Assembly (NCBI GenBank): GCA_030656075.1
Contig: JAUSOT010000227.1
Coordinates: forward strand, 1-46,908
Direction of reading: 5' to 3'
Length of the DNA stretch: 46,908 bases
From: Candidatus Cloacimonadales bacterium
GTDB taxonomy: Bacteria; Cloacimonadota; Cloacimonadia; Cloacimonadales; TCS61
Each line of letters opens with the position of its first letter. The stretch's first letter is position 1. This document shows positions 1-10,035 of this stretch, piece after piece. Position numbers and translations under genes: made by a program. The notes under the pieces were generated by a model. The model searched no databases and was not told the DNA's origin. It worked only from the letters and a program-made list of their open reading frames with translations.

Positions 1-376
1 AATCCATTTTTGAAGCATGAAAGCATAAAATTTTATGTGCTTGTAAAGAAAGTAATTACGGTTGTGTTTCATAGGAGTTGAGAACAAAAATATTTATTGG
101 AAATTCTGAAGTCCCTGCATGCGAGGAACTCCAGTCTTTCATTTCTTTCCTTCCGAATTTTCCTTTTTATGAAAAAACCTTTCTGAAGCTTCTTACAACG
201 AGATGTCTTTCTTCTAAGATTCGGAAAGATAAAGTTGTAGAACTATCACTTCCGAATTTTCTTCATAAGAAAAGCGAAAAGATAAACTTCGGAAGGGATT
301 AAATAGCGTTTTGAATTTCGAATTTGAAGATTGGAATTTATTTGTGATTTGGATTTTGAGATTTGGAATTTTCTGC

Positions 377-2275
377 TTAGCTCTTTTCGATACTGATATT
401 CTTTTCATTCAATTTGATCGCCAGTTCCGCCACCTGTTTCTGCAAACGTGAGATCATTTTATCCTTTTCATCCAGGGAATTTGCGTAGCGGTTATTGATA
501 ATATTTTCATAAGCCAGAATAAATTTGAGTGAAAGCCTGATCTTGGCAGCCAGCTTGGACAGCGCTTCTTCATCTTTTCTGGTATAGGAAGTTCCATCAA
601 TTTTTTTACCCAGAGCCAGAAACCACTTATGGTCAAGATCATAGAGGATAGGAATTATCAGGGAGAAGCTGGCAATCTCCTGCGGATTTTCGTTCAAAGC
701 TCCGTAATTTCGCTGCATCCTGTTTTCCAGCAAAGTAAGATGAACGTCCTGTACGATTGAGTTTTCTTCCACATCGCTTCCACGCACCTCATTAAAAATG
801 TAAGCTTTCTTTTCTGCATTGTAAGAAATCAAAGCGACTTTTTTGATTGGCAGCCTTCTATTCAGATTTTCGCAGATATATTCTTCGAAACCTTCGATCA
901 CTCCTTCCCCGGAAATGGCTTCTGTGAAGGTATCGGTTTTTTCCAGGAAATCCAGCTCGGAAGTGTTCAATTTGCTGTCCACCATGCGTTCCACCCTCTG
1001 CCGCACCGGATTGAAAAACATCAAAAGCCCGATCGTGACAGGAATGCCGGCAATGAATTCCGATCCCATGAACCGGCCGAAAAGTGTTTGCAGAAGCTCT
1101 CCCAGCGAGTAATCCAGCAGTCCAAAGAAAACGACGAACACCACACCGACGATCGTGTAGATCATTGTACTTCTGATCTTAACTCCCAGCGCTGTTCCCG
1201 TCAGCAAACTCCAGGTGAAAGCACCGAAAAACCAGAGCAGGCAAACGATGAAAACCAGCATGGCAGCCAGGATCAACCCTACGATCAAACCAACCTGTAA
1301 ATTATAAATACTAAATTCGGTCTGCCCGGAAGACAAGAAATATAAAATCATTCCCAGAATAAGAGCTGCAAGCAGTGCGATGATCGCTGCTATCAGCCCT
1401 TTGAATGCATTCAGCAAACGTTTTAATTCAATTGCTCCGGTAGCTTTATAAGCTTTCCATAAAATTATAAAACTGATCAGCAGCCAGGTGAGCGACCAGG
1501 CATAAACCAGAAGATCGGCTGACCAATGAAAGGTTTTATTCAAGACAATACAAATTATAATGATCGCAATCGATATGAAGTAGAGCGGTTTTATCCGGTA
1601 AGGTTTTTGCAGTTTCTCCAGCACAAAATGATAGAAAATTATTCCTAAAAAACCTGCTGCTGCGGAATTAATCACATCCAATTCCATCATTCCAGATAAC
1701 CGGTTGGGACAGGCTAACAGCAGAAGAAAAATAACAATTAGTATATTTTCTTTGGCCTGACTGTATCTCAGAAGTAAATAAGAATTGAAGAAAATAAAGA
1801 TGAGAAACAAAGTATTGAAACCAATATTTATCAGGGCGGAATAATTTTTTTGGGAGATCGTTTCGACATTGTATCGCATATTTTCAAGACTATCCTGGTA
1901 GGTTATTTCTATCGTTTGCTTTCCTTGCAACACTTTTTTAATAGCAACATCACGATTGTCAGCATCATCGATTTGATCCTGATTTGTCTGAAATATTACT
2001 AACGTGCCGTTGCGGTTTTCATCTTCCTGTTCTTTAAAACGAGTAATATTCAGTGTGTCGATTTTAACGATTTTTTTATTTTCCAGCAGGCTGACCAGGC
2101 TCGAATCTACCACGTCAACAGCTTTTCCACTTTCAATCTTAAATGGAAGCTTTCGCAGGAACACCTTATCTTTGATGCTGAAACCCCAGTTTACAACGTT
2201 TAAAAAGAGCAAAAGAAAAAATAATGCCCAGGCAATTTTGTATAAAGGTTTTATAATGCTATCTTTCATCTCCAT
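377..2275 (-). CDS. Polytopic membrane protein with C-terminal GAF-like domain and terminal coiled coil (sensor-like, no kinase domain seen)
   Basis: 632-aa ORF; many hydrophobic segments in the N-terminal two thirds; soluble tail with GAF-like pattern (ENLNRRLPIKKVALISYNAEKKAYIF...SLIIPILYDLDHKWFLALGKKIDGTSYTRKDEEALSKLAAKI) and a charged coiled-coil end. Confidence 0.6.
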   Translation of the reverse strand: MEMKDSIIKPLYKIAWALFFLLLFLNVVNWGFSIKDKVFLRKLPFKIESGKAVDVVDSSLVSLLENKKIVKIDTLNITRFKEQEDENRNGTLVIFQTNQDQIDDADNRDVAIKKVLQGKQTIEITYQDSLENMRYNVETISQKNYSALINIGFNTLFLIFIFFNSYLLLRYSQAKENILIVIFLLLLACPNRLSGMMELDVINSAAAGFLGIIFYHFVLEKLQKPYRIKPLYFISIAIIIICIVLNKTFHWSADLLVYAWSLTWLLISFIILWKAYKATGAIELKRLLNAFKGLIAAIIALLAALILGMILYFLSSGQTEFSIYNLQVGLIVGLILAAMLVFIVCLLWFFGAFTWSLLTGTALGVKIRSTMIYTIVGVVFVVFFGLLDYSLGELLQTLFGRFMGSEFIAGIPVTIGLLMFFNPVRQRVERMVDSKLNTSELDFLEKTDTFTEAISGEGVIEGFEEYICENLNRRLPIKKVALISYNAEKKAYIFNEVRGSDVEENSIVQDVHLTLLENRMQRNYGALNENPQEIASFSLIIPILYDLDHKWFLALGKKIDGTSYTRKDEEALSKLAAKIRLSLKFILAYENIINNRYANSLDEKDKMISRLQKQVAELAIKLNEKNISIEKS

Positions 2276-2373
2276 CCCCCGTGTGCAAAATAGTGCTTGA
2301 CCAAATAAATGTCAAACGATTAAGGAATTGGCATGATTAAAATGATAAGTAAGAAGAATTCCAAAGGGAAAAA

Positions 2374-3435
2374 GTGAAGATAGACAGGAAACAAACCCGT
2401 GCTATCAAGCTCGGAAATCTGTTAATCGGCGGCAATAATCCCATCACGATCCAGTCGATGACGAACACCAGGACGGCAGATGTGGAAAGCACTGTTGCTC
2501 AAATCTCACAATTGGAAAAGCTGGGCTGCGAGATCATCCGCGCGGCAGTACCGGACATGGAATCGGCAGAAGCCCTGAGCAAGATCAAATCACGGATTTC
2601 CATTCCCCTGATCGCAGATATTCATTTCGATTATAAACTGGCTCTGGCTGCTATCGAAGCCGGTGTGGACGGACTTCGTCTGAATCCCGGCAATATCGGC
2701 AGCCAGCTCAATGTGCTCAAGGTTGTGGATGCCGTACGTGAAAAAAAAATTCCAATCCGAATTGGCGTGAACAGCGGTTCTCTTTCCAAAACGATTTTAA
2801 AAAAATACGGCGTTACGGCTAAAGGCTTGGTAGAAAGCGCACTGGAACATGTGCGGATTTTGGAAGATGCCGGATATGAAGAAATGAAGATTTCCGTCAA
2901 AACTTCTTCGGTTCCCCTCACCATCGAAGCTTATCGTCTGCTCAGTACCCGCGTGAATTATCCGCTGCATCTGGGTGTAACGGAAGCCGGAACGGAATTT
3001 TCGGGCACGATCAAATCCGCTATCGGCATCGGCACTCTGCTGGCAGAAGGCATCGGTGATACGATCCGCGTTTCCCTCACTTCCGATCCAACCAGAGAAA
3101 TCCCGGTTGCCAGGCAGATTCTACAATCACTTCGCCTCCGAAAAGGTTTGGAAATCATCTCCTGCCCCACTTGCGGCCGCACCGAAATCGACTTGATCAC
3201 ATTAGCCGGTGAAACAGAAAAAAAATTAGAGAGATTTGCTCATTTGAACATCACCGTGGCAGTGATGGGCTGCATTGTGAACGGTCCGGGAGAAGCACGC
3301 GAAGCAGATTACGGCATCGCCGGCGGCAAGAAAGAAGGCTTACTTTTCAAGCATGGCGAGATTGTGAAAAAAGTGCCGGAATCTCAACTTCTGGATGAGC
3401 TGATCAGTTTGATAACCACAGATGTCGAGTCGTAG
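2374..3435 (+). CDS. ispG: 4-hydroxy-3-methylbut-2-enyl diphosphate synthase
   Basis: 353 aa, GTG start; NPITIQSMTNT, GLRLNPGNIG, ISCPTCGRTEID and VMGCIVNGPGEAREADYGIAGG are IspG/GcpE signatures. Confidence 0.97.
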   Translation: MKIDRKQTRAIKLGNLLIGGNNPITIQSMTNTRTADVESTVAQISQLEKLGCEIIRAAVPDMESAEALSKIKSRISIPLIADIHFDYKLALAAIEAGVDGLRLNPGNIGSQLNVLKVVDAVREKKIPIRIGVNSGSLSKTILKKYGVTAKGLVESALEHVRILEDAGYEEMKISVKTSSVPLTIEAYRLLSTRVNYPLHLGVTEAGTEFSGTIKSAIGIGTLLAEGIGDTIRVSLTSDPTREIPVARQILQSLRLRKGLEIISCPTCGRTEIDLITLAGETEKKLERFAHLNITVAVMGCIVNGPGEAREADYGIAGGKKEGLLFKHGEIVKKVPESQLLDELISLITTDVES

Positions 3436-5089
3436 ATTATTATTATTATTTTTTGCTTTTATGAGCAGCTGTTGTTTTGCGCAGCTCATTATCGGCGAGA
3501 TCAGTTTCGAAGGTAATTATCTCATCTCAGATGTTCAACTCCAAAAAACCATCATTTCCCGCACCGGTAATCCATTCAACCAGGAAGTTTTGAATCAAGA
3601 TGCAAATCGTATTTCCGATCTCTACAAAAAACGGGGCTTCTGGAATATAAAGGTGCAATATCCGCAACTGATCACCAACAGCCCCACCGAGATCGATGTC
3701 ATCTTCCAAATCGAAGAAGAAAAGAACCTGCTGATCTCGCAAATTGAACTGAACGGAAATCGTTATATTTCATCGGAAAAAATCAAACAGGATATACAAA
3801 CTGAAAACATTGATCTGCCGAACCTTAACTTTGTGATGCAGAATATTCTGGAATATTATGCCGACAACGGCTTTCTTTTTGCAGCAGTTTCCCTGGACAG
3901 CCTGGTTTTCTCGGAAGCTGTTTTGTATGCCTATCTGAACGTACAGGAAGGAAATTTCTGCGAATTCGGCGAATTCCGTTTTCGGGGAAATACCGTGACC
4001 AAAGCTGCTACGATCCTGAAGATTTCTCAACTGAGAAAAGCCGAGTATTATACACCCGAAATTTTGGAACAAGCTGCTGATAATCTGCGAAAAAAAACTT
4101 ATATAAAAAAATGCGATATCATTCCCTTAAACTCAAAACAACTGCTTTTCGATATCGAAGAAGACCGCATGAGCTTGATCTCAGGGATAGTCGGTTTTGA
4201 CAATTCCCAGACAAAGAGCCGGCGATTTACCGGATTTCTGAACGTGGAATTTCTAAATTTATATGGAACTGATCGATCACTTTCCCTCACCTGGCAAAGA
4301 ACTTCATCCGCTCAAAGTTCAATCGCATTGGGTTATCATGAATCGGGATTGGACCGATTTCCTGTTTCAGCCGATATTTCTTTAAGTCGGGAAGAAGTAG
4401 ATTCCACCTATATCAAAACCAATTTCAAAACCGAGATCTATTGGTACGATCTAACCAGCAGATACGGTGTTTACTGGGAAATGGAAAATATCTATCCCGG
4501 CAGCAGACGGCCGAAAATCGTGGAAAATACAGCTTTCCAAAAACTGGGTGTTTTCTGGAATTTTTCAGGTTTGGATTTTTACAGAAATCCAACCAAAGGC
4601 AATGAATACTCAGTGAAATATTACACAATTTTCAGCAAAGCAGATGAAACCGGTGTGTCCAAACAAGCTGTAGAACTGAAGTGGTATAAATTTCTAAAAC
4701 TGCGCAATAGAGTAGTATTGGCAGCTCTCTTCAATCTAAATTTGATCGAGAATAAAAAACTTACTGAGTTTGAAACCTTCGATCTGGGCGGCAATAAAAA
4801 CCTGCGCGGCTTTGTTGAAAACCAATTTTCCGGCTATCAGGTTAGCTGGACAAATCTGGAACTTCGTTACCTTTTAAACCGGAATTCCCGCATCTATGTT
4901 TTTGCGGATCATGGTTATGTGAAAAACCTAGAAAATAAATTTGGCAAACTCTTTGGCTTCGGAGTCGGAATCAAGATCGAAACTCGGTTGGGAATGCTCG
5001 GAATCGATTACGCATTCAGCTACCAGGATAATGAATTGAGAAATCCTCTTGACGGAATTATCCACTTTGGCTTGGAATCCAAACTGTAG
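3422..5089 (+). CDS. BamA/TamA-like outer membrane protein with POTRA repeats and surface-antigen-type barrel
   Basis: Signal peptide; POTRA-like repeats (ISFEGNYLISDVQLQKTI, IELNGNRYISSEKIKQDI, FRFRGNTVTKAATIL); C-terminal barrel with LGGNKNLRGF motif; overlaps ispG by 14 nt. Confidence 0.85.
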   Translation: MSSRRLLLLFFAFMSSCCFAQLIIGEISFEGNYLISDVQLQKTIISRTGNPFNQEVLNQDANRISDLYKKRGFWNIKVQYPQLITNSPTEIDVIFQIEEEKNLLISQIELNGNRYISSEKIKQDIQTENIDLPNLNFVMQNILEYYADNGFLFAAVSLDSLVFSEAVLYAYLNVQEGNFCEFGEFRFRGNTVTKAATILKISQLRKAEYYTPEILEQAADNLRKKTYIKKCDIIPLNSKQLLFDIEEDRMSLISGIVGFDNSQTKSRRFTGFLNVEFLNLYGTDRSLSLTWQRTSSAQSSIALGYHESGLDRFPVSADISLSREEVDSTYIKTNFKTEIYWYDLTSRYGVYWEMENIYPGSRRPKIVENTAFQKLGVFWNFSGLDFYRNPTKGNEYSVKYYTIFSKADETGVSKQAVELKWYKFLKLRNRVVLAALFNLNLIENKKLTEFETFDLGGNKNLRGFVENQFSGYQVSWTNLELRYLLNRNSRIYVFADHGYVKNLENKFGKLFGFGVGIKIETRLGMLGIDYAFSYQDNELRNPLDGIIHFGLESKL

Positions 5090-5195
5090 AAATAAAAGAT
5101 TTTTTAATTTTAAGATTGAGAATTGATGAAAGTCTCTTATCTTATAAATCGAATTGGAAAAGTAAGTTTGATGATAAAGCTTACTCGGAGGATAT

Positions 5196-6011
5196 ATGGA
5201 TAAAACAGGGTATTTACGGGTGGGTATTTATGTGGATGTTTCCAATATCGCCCATAATGGCGGTTATGGAATGCAATATGATGTTCTGCGGGCTTTTGCC
5301 TGCCGCAATGATGGCGTTGCAGTTCGCTTGAATGCGTATGTGGCTTATGATGAGGAACTCGCTCAACTCAACCTTGAATATAAAAAGAAAGCCAAAAGTT
5401 TCCATTCTATCCTGCGTGACTTTGGTTATAAAGTTATCGTGAAAACGGTGAAATGGTATACGGATGAACAGGGAAACCGCTATGGCAAATCCAATGCCGA
5501 TCTGGATATGGCCGTGGATGCATTGATGCAGTCGGAACGTTTGGATTATGTACTACTCGTCAGCGGAGACGGAGATTTCGTGCAGGTAGTTCGAGCCTTG
5601 CAAAACAGAGGCTGCCGGGTAGAAGTGCTGGCTTTCAATAATGTTTCGAACGATCTGAAAAATGAAGCTGACGTTTTCACTTCCGGTTATCTTGTTCCTG
5701 ATCTTTCTCCCATCGAAATGCATGATGTGACGAACGGCAAAAAGATCGCAAGGGGAGTGTGCTATTCCTATAATCACGAAAAAGGATATGGATTCCTGCG
5801 CTTCATGAAGGATGTGGTTGGCGGCCTCTGGATCACCGATTCACGCAAAAGCGAATCTGCCTATCAAACCGCCTTTGCTCACAACTCACAATTCCCGGAA
5901 AATTTAGACTTGAACAGACTTCCCAATCGCGAAATGGTTTTTGAATTTGAACTTAAAGATGTGGAAGGCAAAGGACTGCAGGCAGAAAAAATTATATTAT
6001 TGGAAAAATAA
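5196..6011 (+). CDS. NYN domain (LabA/DUF88-like) protein with C-terminal cold-shock-like segment
   Basis: 271 aa; VGIYVDVSNIA...DLDMAVDALM...DYVLLVSGDGDFVQVVRALQNRGCRVEVLAF is NYN/PIN-like; KGYGFLRF in the C-terminal part resembles a cold-shock domain. Confidence 0.85.
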   Translation: MDKTGYLRVGIYVDVSNIAHNGGYGMQYDVLRAFACRNDGVAVRLNAYVAYDEELAQLNLEYKKKAKSFHSILRDFGYKVIVKTVKWYTDEQGNRYGKSNADLDMAVDALMQSERLDYVLLVSGDGDFVQVVRALQNRGCRVEVLAFNNVSNDLKNEADVFTSGYLVPDLSPIEMHDVTNGKKIARGVCYSYNHEKGYGFLRFMKDVVGGLWITDSRKSESAYQTAFAHNSQFPENLDLNRLPNREMVFEFELKDVEGKGLQAEKIILLEK

Positions 6012-6056
6012 AAATTCCGAGGAAAATATGAAATACGCAATAGAGAGTGAAAACTC

Positions 6057-6968
6057 ATGAAATATGCAATTTTGGATGTCGGAACGAATAACGTTTTATT
6101 TCTGATCGCAGACCTGCAGGATGGAAAAATTATGCCTCTTCATAGAACTGCAAATATTTCTGCCATGGGTAAAAAAATGCAGGATGGAAAAATTTCCTAC
6201 GCTGCTCTCAAACGAACCAAATCTATCCTGGCGGATAATATCAAATTTGCCGGAATGTTCACAAATAATATAATTATTTTAGGAACAAGCTGCTCGCGAG
6301 ATGCCAAAAATATCAACGAACTCAGCGACTGGCTGCTGAGCAGGTTCGGAGTAAAATACAATATCATTTCCGGAGAACTGGAAGCAGAATTAAGCGGAAT
6401 CGCCAGCTTGCATGCTTTTCCTGAATATTCAAATATTATCACATTTGATGTGGGTGGCGGCAGCACCGAATTCAACTTCATCAAAGCCGGAAAGATCATT
6501 TCATCTCAAAGTCTGCCTCTGGGAATTCGCCGATTGGACGATGCTTTTGGAAATGATTTCAACGCTAAGTTTGAAAAGACAAATAAAATTCTGGAAACTT
6601 TGCACATTCCGGAGCTAATCGATTTTACTTTAGTCGGAGTCGGTGGTACTGTGACCAGTCTGGCTGCCTATAAAGTACATATGATAAATTACGACGGAGA
6701 AAAAGTTCATAAAAGCCATCTAACTGAAACTGAAATCAGATTTATGCTGGATGAATTCCGTTCGTTGACCGATGATGAAATTGCTTATCTGATGCCTTTC
6801 GACCGCAACCGGGCAGACATTATCGCCACCGGCACGATGATCGTTCACGAGATATTAAAGAAATTCCAGGCAGATGATTGCGTGATCAGTGATTTTGGTA
6901 TGCAGTTCGGGCTTTTATATAAAAGTTCCGGGTTCCTGCGTAATTTGATGGTTGATACAGGTAAATAA
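6057..6968 (+). CDS. Ppx/GppA family phosphatase
   Basis: 303 aa; MKYAILDVGTNNVLFLIAD, FDVGGGSTEF, VGVGGTVTSLAA and RADIIATGTMIV motifs. Confidence 0.88.
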   Translation: MKYAILDVGTNNVLFLIADLQDGKIMPLHRTANISAMGKKMQDGKISYAALKRTKSILADNIKFAGMFTNNIIILGTSCSRDAKNINELSDWLLSRFGVKYNIISGELEAELSGIASLHAFPEYSNIITFDVGGGSTEFNFIKAGKIISSQSLPLGIRRLDDAFGNDFNAKFEKTNKILETLHIPELIDFTLVGVGGTVTSLAAYKVHMINYDGEKVHKSHLTETEIRFMLDEFRSLTDDEIAYLMPFDRNRADIIATGTMIVHEILKKFQADDCVISDFGMQFGLLYKSSGFLRNLMVDTGK

Positions 6969-7772
6969 ATGCGAGATTTAAAACATCAGCAAAGCAAGCC
7001 GATCGAGATCGAGATCAAAGGCCGGAAAATAGGGCGGGATAATTTCGTTTTCATCGCCGGACCCTGTACGATTGAAAATTACGAAGACCTTTTGAATATT
7101 GCTTCCAGACTGAAAAAGATTGGAGTCAACTTCTTCCGTGGCGGAGCTTATAAAATGCGCACTTCACCCTATAATTTTCAGGGTTTGGGACAGGAAGGGT
7201 TGGAATATCTGAAAAAAGTCGCAGATGAAACCGGAATGATCTCTGTTTCAGAAGTGGTAGCAGCAGAAGATGTGGAATTGATGAGCAAACACGTGGACAT
7301 CCTGCAGGTAGGAACGCGCAATATGCAAAACTACCGGTTACTCTGGAAATTGGGTAAAATTGAGAATCCAATAATTTTGAAGCGAGGTATGAGCAGCACC
7401 ATTGAAGAATGGCTTTTGGCTGCGGAACATATCCTGGAAGCCGGAAATCCAAATGTGATATTGTGTGAACGAGGCATCAGAACCTTTGAAAATTTCACCC
7501 GTCATACTCTGGATATTTCTGCCATTCCAGCCGTGAAGAGCTTGAGTAATCTTCCAATTATTGTCGATCCGTCACACAGTTCAGGAAGGCGAGAAATGAT
7601 CAAATCGCTCAGCTGGGCTGCCATGGCTGCCGGAGCGGATGGACTCTTGATCGAAACTCATTTCGATCCCGATACGACGATTTGTGATAGTGAACAGACT
7701 ATCGATTTTGAAATTCTTGCTGAAATTCTGAAGAAGAAAGATCAGTTGCTGGATTTGTGGGTGAAAAAATAG
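6969..7772 (+). CDS. aroF: 3-deoxy-7-phosphoheptulonate synthase (AroA-beta/KDPS-like type)
   Basis: 267 aa; FIAGPCTIEN, FFRGGAYKMRTSPYNFQGLG, ILQVGTRNMQNY, IILKRGMSSTIEEW, IIVDPSHSSGRR and IETHFDPDTTICDSEQTI. Confidence 0.95.
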   Translation: MRDLKHQQSKPIEIEIKGRKIGRDNFVFIAGPCTIENYEDLLNIASRLKKIGVNFFRGGAYKMRTSPYNFQGLGQEGLEYLKKVADETGMISVSEVVAAEDVELMSKHVDILQVGTRNMQNYRLLWKLGKIENPIILKRGMSSTIEEWLLAAEHILEAGNPNVILCERGIRTFENFTRHTLDISAIPAVKSLSNLPIIVDPSHSSGRREMIKSLSWAAMAAGADGLLIETHFDPDTTICDSEQTIDFEILAEILKKKDQLLDLWVKK

Positions 7773-7834
7773 TTTTAGCAACGAACTAAACGAACAAAGA
7801 GATTTAAGTCAAAATGAAAAAAAAATGTCATCTC

Positions 7835-7858
7835 GTCACATAGCTCCCGCTATGTGAC
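7835..7858. repeat. Hairpin GTCACATAGC-TCCC-GCTATGTGAC
   Basis: Perfect 10-bp stem. Confidence 0.9.
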
Positions 7859-7865
7859 CCATTAT

Positions 7866-7885
7866 TTTGTAGCTCCAGCTACAAA
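7866..7885. repeat. Hairpin TTTGTAGC-TCCA-GCTACAAA
   Basis: Perfect 8-bp stem. Confidence 0.88.
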
Positions 7886-7924
7886 CTATTGATTTATTGG
7901 CAACAGGAACTGCGAAATTGTTAA

Positions 7925-7946
7925 TTGCATAGCAGGAGCTATGCAA
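7925..7946. repeat. Hairpin TTGCATAGC-AGGA-GCTATGCAA
   Basis: Perfect 9-bp stem. Confidence 0.88.
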
Positions 7947-7972
7947 CAATAATGTGAGGACGTACTAACTAC

Positions 7973-8446
7973 ATGAGAAATTTGGTTATACAGAACTTGA
8001 AAGAAAAAGATTACAAAGTAACTTCAAAGTTAATAGCTTCTGATGCAATACTCCAGAAAGAATTAGGTTTTGATGAAAAATCCTCTCCTTCAGCTTTCAA
8101 AGTTAAAATTGATTATAAAGAATGGAATAAATCACATTCAGCTGAGATGTTTTGTGTTCGATTGGATGACAAATTAATTGGTTTGATGACACTGAGTAGA
8201 ATCAATAAAGAAAAGAAATCAGCAAGACTTGGTTATTGGATTGGATCACAATTCCGAGGTTTAGGATACGGTTCTGAAGCTTTCACTCAAATGCTTGCAC
8301 ATATAAGCCAAATGGGAATCACCCGAATTTACGGGAGTATTAATTCAACAAATCTCTCTTCAATCCATTTGTGGGAAAAGAATGGTGGAACTGTAATTAG
8401 AACAAATACATCGAATCATGAGTTTGAGTTGAAATTGGATTGCTAA
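7973..8446 (+). CDS. GNAT family N-acetyltransferase (RimJ/RimL-like)
   Basis: 157 aa; ARLGYWIGSQFRGLGYGSEAFTQML and GSINSTNLSSIHLWEKNG match the GNAT acetyl-CoA-binding and C-terminal motifs. Confidence 0.88.
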   Translation: MRNLVIQNLKEKDYKVTSKLIASDAILQKELGFDEKSSPSAFKVKIDYKEWNKSHSAEMFCVRLDDKLIGLMTLSRINKEKKSARLGYWIGSQFRGLGYGSEAFTQMLAHISQMGITRIYGSINSTNLSSIHLWEKNGGTVIRTNTSNHEFELKLDC

Positions 8447-8538
8447 CTCGTTACATAACTGGAAATATGCAACGATAAATAAGAATTAATATTAAACGTC
8501 TGTGTTTAGTCAGTGAAAGTCTGTGGCAAATATTTACT

Positions 8539-9438
8539 TCAAAGTTCTTTAGCAATCTCGCAAGCAAGTTTCACATTATTCTCTACCAGTTTTATATTCG
8601 TTTCCAACGACTTGCCTTTGGTTATCTCCACAATTTCTTTGAGCAAAAACGGTGTCAAATCACGCCCCGAGATATTCAATTTATTGGCTTTCTTCAGGGC
8701 AGATTGGATATATTCATCCATTTCAGAAAAGGGGATTTCATCTTTTTTAGGTATTGGGTTTGCAATTAGAACACCACATTCCAACTTCAATTCACGATTG
8801 ATTTTATAAATCTCAGCGATTTCTTTAACCGAATCGACCCGATCTACTTTCAGGCTGCTTTCAGCCGAATAAAAAGCCGGGAAATCATCAGTTTTATAGC
8901 CAAAAACCGGCACTCCGAAGGTTTCCAGGTATTCCAGAGTTTTCGACAGATCAAGGATAGCTTTTGCACCGGCAGAAACAACTATTACGGGATTGCGGGA
9001 AAGTTCGATCAGATCATTGGATATATCGAAAGTATTTTCCGCCTCGCGATGTACTCCGCCAATACCACCTGTGGCAAACACTTTTATGCCTGCCCAGGCT
9101 GCAGCTTTCATCGTTGCAGCAACAGTGGTTGCTCCTGTTTTTCCGGTTGCTAAAATTCTACCAATATCCCGGCTGGAAACCTTTGCCACATTTTTGGCTT
9201 TGGCCAGAATTTTTAGATCGTCTTTCTCCAATCCAACTTTGATCTTACCATCCATCAAGCAGATCGTAGCAGGCACAACTCCCATTTCACGAGCAATTTT
9301 TTCCAGTTTTTCTGCTACTTTCAGATTTTGCGGATAGGGCATTCCGTGTGAGATTATCGTCGATTCCAGGGCAACAATAGGCAACCTGTTATTTATAGCA
9401 TAAGCCACTTCCGGGCTGAATTGCAGATATTTATTCAT
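8539..9438 (-). CDS. psuG: Pseudouridine-5'-phosphate glycosidase
   Basis: 299 aa; PIVALESTIISHGMPYPQN, TVAATMKAAAWAGIKVFATGGIGGVHR, VVSAGAKAILDL, LECGVLIANPIP and FLLKEIVEITKGKSLETNIKLVENN. Confidence 0.96.
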   Translation of the reverse strand: MNKYLQFSPEVAYAINNRLPIVALESTIISHGMPYPQNLKVAEKLEKIAREMGVVPATICLMDGKIKVGLEKDDLKILAKAKNVAKVSSRDIGRILATGKTGATTVAATMKAAAWAGIKVFATGGIGGVHREAENTFDISNDLIELSRNPVIVVSAGAKAILDLSKTLEYLETFGVPVFGYKTDDFPAFYSAESSLKVDRVDSVKEIAEIYKINRELKLECGVLIANPIPKKDEIPFSEMDEYIQSALKKANKLNISGRDLTPFLLKEIVEITKGKSLETNIKLVENNVKLACEIAKEL

Positions 9439-9940
9439 TCGGTAAAATCTCCACTTTCAGCTTTTTCACGCCATAGGCAATCAATCCGATCTCCTGAGCA
9501 GCAGCATAAGAAATATCGAGTTCTCTTCCCTTCACAAAAGGTCCACGGTCATTGATGCGGATAACTACCGATTTACTATTATCTTCGTTTGTCACACGCA
9601 ATCTCGTTCCAAACGGCAAGGTTTTGTGAGCGCCGGTAAGCTCGTTCATATCAAATGTTTCGCCATTGGATGTAGGCTTGCCGTGAAATTTTTTTCCATA
9701 ATAGGAAGTAACCATGTAAGAGACATTTTCCGGTTGTTCCTGGGTGCTAAATTCACCTTCTTCCGTCGTAAATTTCTTATGTACTTCCCGTGTTGATTTC
9801 CCCTTGGTAGTATATTGTACATTCACTCCGCATCCAATTACAAATCCAATTAAACAGATCCAAATAAATCTTACCACCCATCCTCCTATCCCGGATGATT
9901 TTTTCACTAATTTCTTTCCTAAACTGCCAGGACGCATCAA
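9431..9940 (-). CDS. rlpA: RlpA-like septal ring lytic transglycosylase lipoprotein (double-psi beta-barrel)
   Basis: Lipobox-like GFVIGC; TSYYGKKFHGKPTSNGETFDMNELTGAHKTLPFGTRLRVTNEDNSKSVVIRINDRGPFVKGRELDISYAAAQEIGL; overlaps psuG by 8 nt. Confidence 0.92.
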   Translation of the reverse strand: MMRPGSLGKKLVKKSSGIGGWVVRFIWICLIGFVIGCGVNVQYTTKGKSTREVHKKFTTEEGEFSTQEQPENVSYMVTSYYGKKFHGKPTSNGETFDMNELTGAHKTLPFGTRLRVTNEDNSKSVVIRINDRGPFVKGRELDISYAAAQEIGLIAYGVKKLKVEILPNE

Positions 9941-10035
9941 AAATGCGGTTTGCTGCGATTTTGTCTATGAAATTTTTCCGGTTGACAGAAAAGCACCTGT
10001 AAACAAGTTTAAACAAAAAAATTTAGGGATTTTTT

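Noticed and set aside
78-302. 74-aa ORF at the left edge
   Set aside because: Composed of CTTCCGAA-type repeat and hairpin sequence; unlikely to be coding.
7801-7972. Possible CRISPR array from closely spaced repeats
   Set aside because: Stems differ between units and spacing is irregular; these are independent hairpins, not identical direct repeats with spacers.
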